Positions 1-6,477 of a DNA stretch of 7,205 nucleotides are shown in pieces. Within the stretch, counting starts at the first letter, position 1. Every line of letters begins with the position of its first letter. The notes beneath the pieces were generated by a model that saw nothing but the letters and a program-made list of their open reading frames with translations, ran no database searches and was not told the origin of the DNA. The translations under genes were made by a program, and so were the position numbers. Origin of the DNA: Methanobacteriota archaeon (lineage in GTDB: Archaea > Thermoplasmatota > Poseidoniia > Poseidoniales > Poseidoniaceae); assembly GCA_002726845.1 (NCBI GenBank), contig PBSP01000090.1, positions 1 to 7,205 on the forward strand. Direction: 5' to 3'.

Positions 1-351
1 ATTGCTCCGCTCACAAACAGCAGGACCTGCGATGAGTTTGTACAGAATATCCCGGAGAATTTCTATGACCAAGATACGCCACTTGAACATGCAGATTTTT
101 TTTATGCGCTATTCTTCAGTAACCATTTTGAATCAAATGAAAATGACATCGCCATCCTAAAAAAGATAGAACATCCGTCGTCTTATTGGATATTGTTGAG
201 ACACCTATACTACACAAAGAATGAAATTCTTTTCAACTTTGTTTCTACTAATTTAGTAGATTACTTCAACGAAAAAAGCAATGGATTTTCTATGCCTGTA
301 AAGTTCTCGAAACAGCTAAATCTCGTGAAGTCAAAAATTTCCCAGGATTGA
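1..351 (+). CDS. Unidentified protein, C-terminal part (5' end outside window)
   Basis: Frame 1 is open from the left edge to TGA at 349-351, giving 116 residues with no start needed inside the window. The protein is rich in aromatic and charged residues (for example HADFFYALFFSNHFE and SYWILLRHLYY), with no clear membrane helix or signal. The first visible residues, IAPLTNS, faintly recall the APLTNS-like turn of some family-2 glycosyltransferases of surface polysaccharide loci, and the neighbours are glycosyltransferases. No catalytic motif is visible, so this is only a hint. Its last 21 bases overlap the 3' end of the convergent minus-strand glycosyltransferase gene. An eight-T run at 96-103 lies inside the frame. 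That it is a real gene is fairly likely, because the frame stays open to the edge; its function is unknown. Confidence 0.6.
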   Translation: MAPLTNSRTCDEFVQNIPENFYDQDTPLEHADFFYALFFSNHFESNENDIAILKKIEHPSSYWILLRHLYYTKNEILFNFVSTNLVDYFNEKSNGFSMPVKFSKQLNLVKSKISQD

Positions 352-1683
352 TGCCACCCAATCACTTTCAGAATTTGACTGGTCATCATTCACTGGTTTT
401 GGAACTAATTCAATAGCATCCCGGACTGCATGGACGATTGCTTTCTTTGTTCGCTTTTCTACGACAATGCCCCAGCCTTCACGTTCCCCTAACTTGCATC
501 TTGAAAGTTGATCGTCCATGCCCGTATTCATGTTGGGGTAGAAAACCGTGGGTATCGAAGCTCGCCGCATTTCGTGAAACGAATTGTATCCACCTGCTTG
601 AACAGAATAGTCAAAGGCTTTGAAGTAAATTCCATTTGGATAATCTCGTAAAATCTTAACCCGAGGATCTGAAATAGATATACGTTCACCGAGCATTGAT
701 TCGCCCAATACAATAAAATTTTGAACATCGTTCTCAAGAATCGAGTCAACAGTCATACGTATTTCTGAGTCTATATCATTTATTTGACCAGCTCCCAATT
801 GAAGGTACCAAACTACAGAGTCTTGGGGGAGAGAAAGCCGATTTCTAGCTGCTTCCCTCGAGAGCATCTCTTCTTCTTCGATGAGTGTAATTGGAGGGAT
901 TTGCATTGAGTTGTACTCTGCATCTAAAGATGGCTGGACTGCATCGCCTGGATGCAATATACAGTCAAAAAATTCGATACTATCGATAGGTATGTTACTT
1001 CCTTTTTTGATCATGCCACGCTTCATCCAATACTTTCTAAGTTTTGGATATCCCGAAATCGCATTAAGCATTCCTCGATAAGGAAAAGCTCCATCAAAGA
1101 CGAACGCCTTTGGTTTGTGAAGTTCGATAATCATAAGCAATTGCTCTTCTATGATTCCATTCCAAACTGTGGATGACATTTCTTGGAACTTATACTTCCC
1201 TGCAACATGGTAGGTTGGGAAATTATCGAGGTAGGGAATATGCAGGGTCGGCATCGGCGTGAAAAAGATAACTTCAGCTTCAGGGTCTTGTTTCTTTATC
1301 TTCCGTGCTAAACCATACATTCTGGTGAAGTGACCAAACCCAACACCATTTGTAGGGAATAATAGTACAACATTTTCCGGTACATACTCACCATAATCTC
1401 TCTCCGTCTTCGGATGTGGACGCAGGCCAATTTTTTCTAGACCCAATAAGAATATAGCGATAGGAAAGGAAATTGGGAGGAATGGGATTTTCCACTTTGA
1501 ACGAACAGCGTCAGTAATATGCTGTCCTAGCCTATACGTTACAGATTCTTGAATCCGTTGCAAATCCCTTCTAGCGCGTTCTAATTGTTTTGAACGTTGG
1601 AAAATATCTTCATCTAATGATGATGAAGCTTTGTCTTCCATAATATTACCATAAGAAGCCACCATTTGATTCTTAGGTAACAT
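331..1683 (-). CDS. MurG/GT28-like GT-B glycosyltransferase with N-terminal helical linker
   Basis: A 450-residue probable GT-B glycosyltransferase. The N-terminal Rossmann half starts near residue 103 (ENVVLLFPTNGVGFGH), with the glycine-rich GxGFGHFTR loop at 113-121 typical of MurG-like and family-28 enzymes. The C-terminal half carries QAGGYNSFHE at 362-371, then a PTVFYP strand and DDQLSRC at 390-396, matching the nucleotide-sugar donor site of that family. Residues 16-60 are charged and helical (LERARRDLQRIQ, then YRLG), and 68-82 are hydrophobic, suggesting membrane association. Donor and acceptor cannot be read from sequence; the family usually transfers UDP-activated sugars to lipid-linked or surface glycans. 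The ATG at 1681-1683 is the first start after an in-frame TGA (1708-1710). Its GGAG lies only two bases away, so Met8 or Met15 may be the true start. The gene may be the surviving end of a longer protein (see the remnant upstream). Confidence 0.85.
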   Translation of the reverse strand: MLPKNQMVASYGNIMEDKASSSLDEDIFQRSKQLERARRDLQRIQESVTYRLGQHITDAVRSKWKIPFLPISFPIAIFLLGLEKIGLRPHPKTERDYGEYVPENVVLLFPTNGVGFGHFTRMYGLARKIKKQDPEAEVIFFTPMPTLHIPYLDNFPTYHVAGKYKFQEMSSTVWNGIIEEQLLMIIELHKPKAFVFDGAFPYRGMLNAISGYPKLRKYWMKRGMIKKGSNIPIDSIEFFDCILHPGDAVQPSLDAEYNSMQIPPITLIEEEEMLSREAARNRLSLPQDSVVWYLQLGAGQINDIDSEIRMTVDSILENDVQNFIVLGESMLGERISISDPRVKILRDYPNGIYFKAFDYSVQAGGYNSFHEMRRASIPTVFYPNMNTGMDDQLSRCKLGEREGWGIVVEKRTKKAIVHAVRDAIELVPKPVNDDQSNSESDWVASILGNF

Positions 1684-1685
1684 AT

Positions 1686-1850
1686 CTCCAAATTTTCTTT
1701 TTCTAGTTCAAAGGATTTCTCCATCCGCTCTAGATCACTTTCTGAATTCTCTTTAATCCCTAGCCTCTATTCATCTAAGATAGTTTCAATGCCAGGCGGA
1801 TAGGCTTTCTCCTGCGACCCAATATCCTCTTCTAAGTATTCAGAAGCCTA
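1686..1850 (-). pseudogene. Possible eroded coding remnant upstream of the GT28-like gene
   Basis: In one minus-strand frame the conceptual product is protein-like but broken. After a TAG at 1848-1850 it reads ASEYLEEDIGSQEKAYPPG and continues IETILDE to a second TAG at 1767-1769, then goes on through SDLERMEKSFELEKENLE. The last stretch looks like an amphipathic helix or coiled coil, the same flavour as the N-terminal helical linker of the downstream glycosyltransferase, which is in a different frame. The picture fits a decayed 5' part of that gene, with two stops and one frame change, but chance cannot be excluded over so short a span. No family was recognised. Confidence 0.35.
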
Positions 1851-1973
1851 AGGATATCGATCGTTGACAACAAAACACCTTTGGCATATTGATAATATAG
1901 ATGACTCTATCATTATCGCAAAATTATCAGAAACCTTGAACAGATACAATCGTGACGTATCAGATGGACTCGT
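1851..1973. other. Rest of intergenic region between divergent glycosyltransferase genes
   Basis: Together with the remnant beside it, this makes up the 290-base gap between divergent genes. It should hold the promoter of the plus-strand glycosyltransferase starting at 1974. An AT-rich block at 1887-1899 (TATTGATAATATA) could be its TATA element, which would give an untranslated leader of roughly 50 bases, but the match is weak. No convincing Shine-Dalgarno sequence precedes the ATG at 1974, and no RNA gene or repeat was seen. Confidence 0.3.
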
Positions 1974-3086
1974 ATGAGAGTATTGTGGATCACCCATCGA
2001 AAGTTCGATGATTTTTGCGCAACAACACCTATTGCATTCGCAACAGGTCTTGTTGGTTCAGGGTTCGACTTAACTATCATTAATCCTGAATCAGAAGGTT
2101 CACACTCTGATGCTGAATGGGAGCATATCGGCTTGGAGGGAAATGCAGTACGCGGGTTCCAGAGCAGGGCTTTTTCAAAAAATGTTCTCGCACATTTTGA
2201 ATCAATGAAGTTGGATTTTGATGCATACATAATGGATTGGCAGGTTGGTGTAAGCGTAGGAAAGGTCCTTGCTCAACGAAATCGACCTTGTTTTTTGATG
2301 GATCGATCACCACCAGCAGATTCAGGAATTTTAGTGAAACTGCAATGGAAGGGTTGGAAAGATTCCTGGAGGCTTGTCAAAAAGGGATTGTTCACCTCAG
2401 GCTTTGTGGTATCAAAGGCCCATCTTCGATTTGTCTCACGAATGTTGAACGTATCTGGAACAGACATTTCTGTTCTTGAAGCAGGAGTGGCTCCTCTCGA
2501 GGAAGCCACGCACCTTTCCCGCAAAATCGATGAAGAATGGAAATTTGTTTACCATGGTCAATTGGATAAGCATCGAGGAATCCTAGATTTTATGGATCAT
2601 ATTGTTGCGTGGAACAAGTTTGGAGTCCCGTGTCATTTGACGTTAATTGGAGAGGGGGATGCTGTCTCTGTCATCGAAAAAAAACAGAAAAAAAATCCAG
2701 AACTGTTCACGCTAAAAGGACGAATATCTCAGCAAAATGTACATGAAAATTTGAAAGAACATCATATTGGGGTTCTCCCGATGCCTGCAACCAAGGTATG
2801 GAAACTTGCGAGCCCACTCAAGCGAGGAGAATACCTCGCAAATGGATTGTTGATTGTAGGGGTTGACCATGAAGGACACCGCTTCGATACTGAAGTAGGC
2901 TCATGGATGCAGTTGCATGAAGCTCCTATCTTACGTACAAAAATTTTGTATTTCCTAAATTCGATAACCAATGAAAGATTCTCGGAATACAGTCAATCTG
3001 CAATCGATTATGCCCGTGAGAATCTCTCATGGTCAAAGAGCGTCAAAATACTTGCAGACAGCATCAGGAGTGAGGAAAATGGCTAG
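1974..3086 (+). CDS. Glycosyltransferase, family 4-like (GT-B fold)
   Basis: A 370-residue protein with the two-domain layout of GT-B family-4-like enzymes. The first strand MRVLWITH begins at the start codon, which supports this start; the in-frame TGA at 1953-1955 closes the frame upstream. The C-terminal domain has FVYHGQLDKHRGI (191-203), LTLIGEGD (222-229) and the donor-site helix SPLKRGEYLANG (280-291), where Glu287 is the likely sugar-nucleotide contact. The first Glu of the classic EX7E motif is not evident, as in many divergent members. The C-terminal LSWSKSVKILADSI helix is also family-typical. It probably acts in the cytoplasm on a lipid-linked glycan; the sugar is unknown. Its last eight bases overlap the next glycosyltransferase gene, implying one transcript and coupled translation. 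Two A8 tracts (2677-2684 and 2688-2695) separated by CAG lie inside the gene. Confidence 0.85.
   Translation: MRVLWITHRKFDDFCATTPIAFATGLVGSGFDLTIINPESEGSHSDAEWEHIGLEGNAVRGFQSRAFSKNVLAHFESMKLDFDAYIMDWQVGVSVGKVLAQRNRPCFLMDRSPPADSGILVKLQWKGWKDSWRLVKKGLFTSGFVVSKAHLRFVSRMLNVSGTDISVLEAGVAPLEEATHLSRKIDEEWKFVYHGQLDKHRGILDFMDHIVAWNKFGVPCHLTLIGEGDAVSVIEKKQKKNPELFTLKGRISQQNVHENLKEHHIGVLPMPATKVWKLASPLKRGEYLANGLLIVGVDHEGHRFDTEVGSWMQLHEAPILRTKILYFLNSITNERFSEYSQSAIDYARENLSWSKSVKILADSIRSEENG
3066..3070 (+). promoter_or_regulatory. Ribosome binding site AGGAG that fixes the 3079 start
   Basis: AGGAG lies eight bases before the ATG at 3079, inside the end of the upstream gene. It decides the start. The frame is open back to an ATG at 2971, but the 36 extra residues would lie over the preceding gene and do not look like a GT-B first strand. 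Confidence 0.8.
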
Positions 3087-4134
3087 AATTTGTTTGGTCG
3101 TTACCAATGGATGTGCGCCTGACCCCAGGGTTGAGCGTCATGCGCGTTGGCTCGTTGAATTAGGCTATGATGTGACTATTTTTGCTTGGGATCGAGAACA
3201 TACTCTCGATGTGAAATCAAAACGAAATGGATACGTTATTCAACGGACTCGAACAAGTAAAGCAAAATCGTCAGCGAGTATTATCCGTCAGAAAAAGAGG
3301 TTTCTTCGGTCATTGAAAGGTCAATACGACCTCATCATCCACAACGATTCGGATTCAATTGGTACAAAGAATCTAGATGCTCCTTTCAGTATCTTGGATC
3401 TACACGATATCGCTCACGCTTGGCCTATCATGCAAAAGACAAGTTTGCTGAGAAGGATTCTATCATCCAGAATGAAAAGGACATTGAGAAAGAATGTGTC
3501 TCGATTTGGTGGATTTTTGACTTCATCACCAGGACTTTCGGACTATTTTGATCGAGAATTTCAATTCAAATCCACCGTTCTACTCAATGTCCGAAATTCT
3601 TCTCCTCTCCCCCGACCAATGACCAAAAAAATCGGGTTTTTTGGCCGAATTCGAGATTATGATGCGATGGTGTTGCTCATCGAGAGTTGCAAAAAAATAG
3701 GGTTCAGCCCAATCTTTGCAGGAGATGGGGCTTGTGTTGATCGGTTGACGAAAAACTACCCTAACATAGACTATCGCGGACCGTTTGATGAAAACGATCT
3801 CAACGAATTGATGGCTGAAATCGATGTCATGTATGCATTATACAATCCCGAAAGAGAAAACATACGACGAGGGGCTTTACCTGTGAAGATGTTTGATGCA
3901 GCCGCATTTGGCCGCCCTACTGTCACAACTGCAAACACTCCTATGGGCGAGTTTTGCCTCAAAAACAAACTTGGTACTGTGGCCACATTCGGTGATGTGG
4001 ATGCTATCTCTAATGCCATCCTGCATGCATATGAATTGGATGTCGTGGTAAATCACGCCGAAGAAGACGAACAAAAGAAATTCATGACGGTCATTGAATC
4101 AATCCTTGATACACATCAAGAAGGTTCAAGTTGA
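3079..4134 (+). CDS. Glycosyltransferase, family 4-like (GT-B fold)
   Basis: A 351-residue GT-B glycosyltransferase. The N-terminus MARICLVVTNG leads into PDPRVERHARWLVELGYDV (15-32), a signature of family-4 enzymes that includes the acceptor-side helix. Other family features are DLHDIAHAW (107-115), FFGRIRDYD (187-195) at the start of the second domain, and LYNPERENIRRGALPVKMFD (254-273) with AAAFGRPTV after it. That last block is the donor-site region; Asp273 stands where most relatives have Glu. The ATG overlaps the stop of the upstream glycosyltransferase (ATGGCTAG), so the two are very probably co-translated and may act in successive steps. The last 44 bases overlap the 3' end of the convergent minus-strand glycosyltransferase. 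No membrane helix or signal peptide is seen, so a cytoplasmic or peripheral enzyme is expected. The sugar and acceptor cannot be assigned. Confidence 0.88.
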   Translation: MARICLVVTNGCAPDPRVERHARWLVELGYDVTIFAWDREHTLDVKSKRNGYVIQRTRTSKAKSSASIIRQKKRFLRSLKGQYDLIIHNDSDSIGTKNLDAPFSILDLHDIAHAWPIMQKTSLLRRILSSRMKRTLRKNVSRFGGFLTSSPGLSDYFDREFQFKSTVLLNVRNSSPLPRPMTKKIGFFGRIRDYDAMVLLIESCKKIGFSPIFAGDGACVDRLTKNYPNIDYRGPFDENDLNELMAEIDVMYALYNPERENIRRGALPVKMFDAAAFGRPTVTTANTPMGEFCLKNKLGTVATFGDVDAISNAILHAYELDVVVNHAEEDEQKKFMTVIESILDTHQEGSS

Positions 4135-5071
4135 TGCAATCGATGTTATGTGCGTTTGGTGCGTTGCCTAACTCAATCTCAGCTCCCAAAAGATTCTCAA
4201 TTGAATCGGCCCAACACTCAATTGTCTCTTCATCAGGCCGAAAAATGACATCAGGAAGAGAATGAAGTGATTTAGACGCAAGCACGGGTGTTCCACAAGC
4301 AAGCGCTTCGAGGGCGACCATTGGTTGCCCTTCGTACTTGGAAGGTAGAAGCAATAATGACGACTCCTGAAGGAGTTTAACCTTCTCCTCAATGGAAACC
4401 CAACCGTGTGCGACGACGTTCGAAAGATTATCAGGAGCACTCTGGCGTCCAGTACAATGCAATTCAAACGTTGAGCCATTCTTCTGAAATTCCCGCATGA
4501 TTTCAAAGGCGAAATCATGCCCTTTTACAGCATCATCTCTACCCAAGAGTAAGAGTTGATTTGGCTTGCGTTCAACTTTTTCATCAATGCAATGAATCGG
4601 ATCAATCGGATTTGGGGAAACAGCACATTTACCCAAAAAAGGCGTGAGAAGTTCCTGCCAACGCTCAGAAAGGCAAACGATTGTTGCATTGCAATCATTG
4701 AGCCGTCGTTTCATTTTATCTGCGCGACCTTTTTTCCCAAGCCAGGAAAGAATGTTCCCGCTGTGAATATGGAACACGATTTTTCCTCCATGCCGATGAG
4801 CATGCTCAGCGAGGCGTAATTTTCTCAAGAACGAATAATCGGATGCTGCGTGGAGATGCACAATTACTCCGTCTTTTGTTTGATTGATGATGTTCTCTAT
4901 TTGCTTCTTTGCGTTCTTGTATGCTTGCAGTTTCGAGAAATACGAACCGAGTGAATGACTCTCTACAGTTTCGAGATTCCATCCATCCGGTGGCTGAGAA
5001 GAAAGCGTGCGAATGACTGCTTGGATACCACCTGGACTTGAAATAGGTCCAACATGCACAACCGTCGGCAT
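4091..5071 (-). CDS. Glycosyltransferase family 4 (GT-B fold)
   Basis: A 326-residue enzyme if started at the ATG at 5069-5071, which puts the first strand and glycine loop (MPTVVHVGPISSPGGIQ) right at the N-terminus as in family 4. The frame also permits a TTG start at 5113, adding 14 residues of no recognisable character. A purine run (AAGGGG) lies two bases before that TTG, while no good ribosome site precedes the ATG. The second domain has LLLLGRDDAVKGHDF (173-187), with Arg178 and Lys183 in the usual donor-phosphate positions, and YEGQPMVALEALACGTPV (246-263). Glu247 and Glu255 form a complete EX7E motif. HLHAASDYS and HIHSGN (101-105) are typical N-domain loops. This is the most canonical family-4 member in the window. 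It converges on, and overlaps by 44 bases, the preceding plus-strand glycosyltransferase. Substrates are unknown. Confidence 0.9.
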   Translation of the reverse strand: MPTVVHVGPISSPGGIQAVIRTLSSQPPDGWNLETVESHSLGSYFSKLQAYKNAKKQIENIINQTKDGVIVHLHAASDYSFLRKLRLAEHAHRHGGKIVFHIHSGNILSWLGKKGRADKMKRRLNDCNATIVCLSERWQELLTPFLGKCAVSPNPIDPIHCIDEKVERKPNQLLLLGRDDAVKGHDFAFEIMREFQKNGSTFELHCTGRQSAPDNLSNVVAHGWVSIEEKVKLLQESSLLLLPSKYEGQPMVALEALACGTPVLASKSLHSLPDVIFRPDEETIECWADSIENLLGAEIELGNAPNAHNIDCINLNLLDVYQGLIQ

Positions 5072-5146
5072 AACTGAACTGAAAGGACATGCACACTTGA
5101 CATCTATGGACAAATCCCCTTCTGAGACAAGAAATCCTACGGAGAA

Positions 5147-6376
5147 GTGAAGAGGGAATCTTCGCTGAACGGGCTCATGCTGTTTTCTCCCGCTTTGTAT
5201 GAAATCGGGTTTGCAGCACTCGCAACGCTACCGTATCTCAAGCACAGTCTTGACCTGTTATTAGCAAGAAATAGGGATCTTGTCCGTCCCAATCAGGAGT
5301 TTCAAGGCACGTTGACCATTCTTCTACCCGTTTGGAACGAGGAGGGTGTTTTGCTGCAAAAATTGGAGAATCTGAGTGAAACTAGTCAGGCTTTCAATCC
5401 CAACCTCATAATAATTGACTCAGCATCAACCGACGATTCTGTCTCAATCATTGAACAATGGAAAGGGAAAGATGTGTTTGCATCCTTTGAGTTGTTGCGA
5501 ATGAATGAAAGAAAGGGGAAAACTGCGGCAGTTAAGCAAGCCCTTGAACACATCAATAGTACCCTCAACACCGATTTGGTATTGATGACCGACGCTGATG
5601 CTATGTTCGAAGCGAACACTGTTTCTAATCTTCTAAAGTGGTTTAGCGATCCGAGTATTGGTTGTGTTGGCGCTTCTCCTAAGCGCCTTGGACAGAGAAA
5701 AGAAGAAGCGGAACATCGAGCTTTGTTTTCGATGGTTCGAAATCTCGAATCGAAAATTGATAGCACTCCCTTCCTTGAAGGGTCTTGTATGATGTGGAGA
5801 AGCGAAGCATTGGATGTTGAAGTGCTCAACGTTCAATCGAATGCCGATGATGCCCAGATTGCAACCAATGTTCGTATCAATGGATTAAGAACAATACAAG
5901 ATTCTGAAACATTTTTCATCGATCACGCTCCCTTACAGCGAAAAGAGCATGTTCGTCAAAAGGTTCGGCGCGCACAGGGGTTGCAACGTCATTTACTTCG
6001 ACAGAGGAAACATTGGTTCAACCGCAGACATGGACGATTTACAAGCACACTGCGTCAAGAGGCGGCAATCCATCTTTTCACACCACTTTTACTCATGAGC
6101 GCTTTTGTGGCGATGCTGGCGCGTTGGGCTTCAATTGGATTTGCAGAAATCGACTTCTCTAATGCTACGCTTACAACAATGCATCTGAGTTTGTTTGTTG
6201 CTGAGGGAGTTGCAATCGTTTCTTGGTTCACTGTACGTTACAACATTCAAATTCCATTGATCAACCGTTTAGGAGTCATTCTTGATGGGAATGTTCAGTT
6301 GGTACGAGCCCTTTGGGAAAGTGCTCGTGGCTCTTCATTGCACATGTGGGACCAACACCAGGACGGTCGAAATTAA
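5147..6376 (+). CDS. Membrane-associated glycosyltransferase family 2
   Basis: A 409-residue GT-A glycosyltransferase. TLTILLPVWNEEG (55-67) is the family-2 nucleotide-binding strand, followed by LIIIDSASTDDS (87-98). TDAD (148-151) is the DXD metal and donor motif. FLEGSCMMWR (209-218) is the usual acceptor-side block, and an Asp-Asp pair (234-235) sits where processive relatives carry the catalytic ED. QKVRRAQG (271-278) resembles the QXXRW element with Arg in place of Trp. Two hydrophobic segments (about 308-325 and 345-362) are likely membrane helices, and residues 11-30 form a weaker hydrophobic N-terminal stretch. It probably works at the cytoplasmic face, adding or polymerising sugars on a membrane glycan. 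The GTG at 5147 has GGAG only two bases upstream; the ATG at 5177 is an alternative start. Its TAA runs directly into the ten-A tract that is the minus-strand terminator tail. Confidence 0.9.
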   Translation: MKRESSLNGLMLFSPALYEIGFAALATLPYLKHSLDLLLARNRDLVRPNQEFQGTLTILLPVWNEEGVLLQKLENLSETSQAFNPNLIIIDSASTDDSVSIIEQWKGKDVFASFELLRMNERKGKTAAVKQALEHINSTLNTDLVLMTDADAMFEANTVSNLLKWFSDPSIGCVGASPKRLGQRKEEAEHRALFSMVRNLESKIDSTPFLEGSCMMWRSEALDVEVLNVQSNADDAQIATNVRINGLRTIQDSETFFIDHAPLQRKEHVRQKVRRAQGLQRHLLRQRKHWFNRRHGRFTSTLRQEAAIHLFTPLLLMSAFVAMLARWASIGFAEIDFSNATLTTMHLSLFVAEGVAIVSWFTVRYNIQIPLINRLGVILDGNVQLVRALWESARGSSLHMWDQHQDGRN

Positions 6377-6417
6377 AAAAAAAAGGCCCCCCTACGCGCC
6401 TGAACGCGTAAGGGGGC
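6375..6417 (-). terminator. GC hairpin plus T-tract terminator of the pilin gene
   Basis: On the plus strand, CCCCCCTACGCG (6387-6398) pairs with CGCGTAAGGGGG (6405-6416) across a six-base loop. There is one C/A mismatch, and a G-C pair (6386/6417) extends the stem. Read on the minus strand the stem is followed by CC and ten T (6384 back to 6375), the classic intrinsic terminator form. U-tracts drive archaeal termination. Its tail abuts the stop codon of the family-2 glycosyltransferase. Confidence 0.8.
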
Positions 6418-6422
6418 GGATT

Positions 6423-6443
6423 CACACGAAGTAAATTCGTGTG
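6423..6443. repeat. Inverted repeat between convergent genes (8-bp stem)
   Basis: CACACGAA (6423-6430) and TTCGTGTG (6436-6443) are perfect complements around the loop GTAAA. The repeat lies between the pilin stop and its terminator hairpin. It could fold in transcripts of either strand, so it may be a 3'-end stability element or a weak terminator for the plus-strand glycosyltransferase. No T-rich tract of its own was seen. Confidence 0.6.
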
Positions 6444-6463
6444 GTTTCGACAGCGTGAATTCG

Positions 6464-6476
6464 TCGGTTTAACCGA
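6464..6476. repeat. Short palindrome next to the pilin stop codon
   Basis: TCGGTTTAACCGA is a perfect six-base-arm palindrome around a central T, ending two bases before the pilin TGA (6478-6480). As RNA it could form only a small hairpin of four or five pairs. It is the first of three inverted repeats after the pilin gene. Confidence 0.45.
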
Positions 6477-6477
6477 T

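Noticed and set aside
1767..1850. Pyrrolysine or other TAG readthrough in the remnant
   Set aside because: Two TAG codons alone are weak evidence. The frame also changes before the downstream gene, and no pyrrolysine machinery is in the window; decay is simpler.
1913..2230. 105-codon minus-strand open frame over the start of the 1974 gene
   Set aside because: It is opposite the conserved N-terminal strand of a clear glycosyltransferase. The product has no family features.
2971..3078. Upstream extension of the second plus-strand glycosyltransferase to an ATG at 2971
   Set aside because: It overlaps the preceding gene by more than 100 bases and adds residues unlike a GT-B start. The AGGAG at 3066-3070 clearly serves the ATG at 3079.
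4168..4518. 116-codon minus-strand frame in the family-4 gene
   Set aside because: It is a same-strand shadow of the C-terminal donor-site region, which is coding in the other frame (EX7E motif).
5386..5829. 147-codon minus-strand open frame inside the family-2 glycosyltransferase
   Set aside because: It is the antisense of conserved family-2 motifs, with no recognisable domain; a chance frame.
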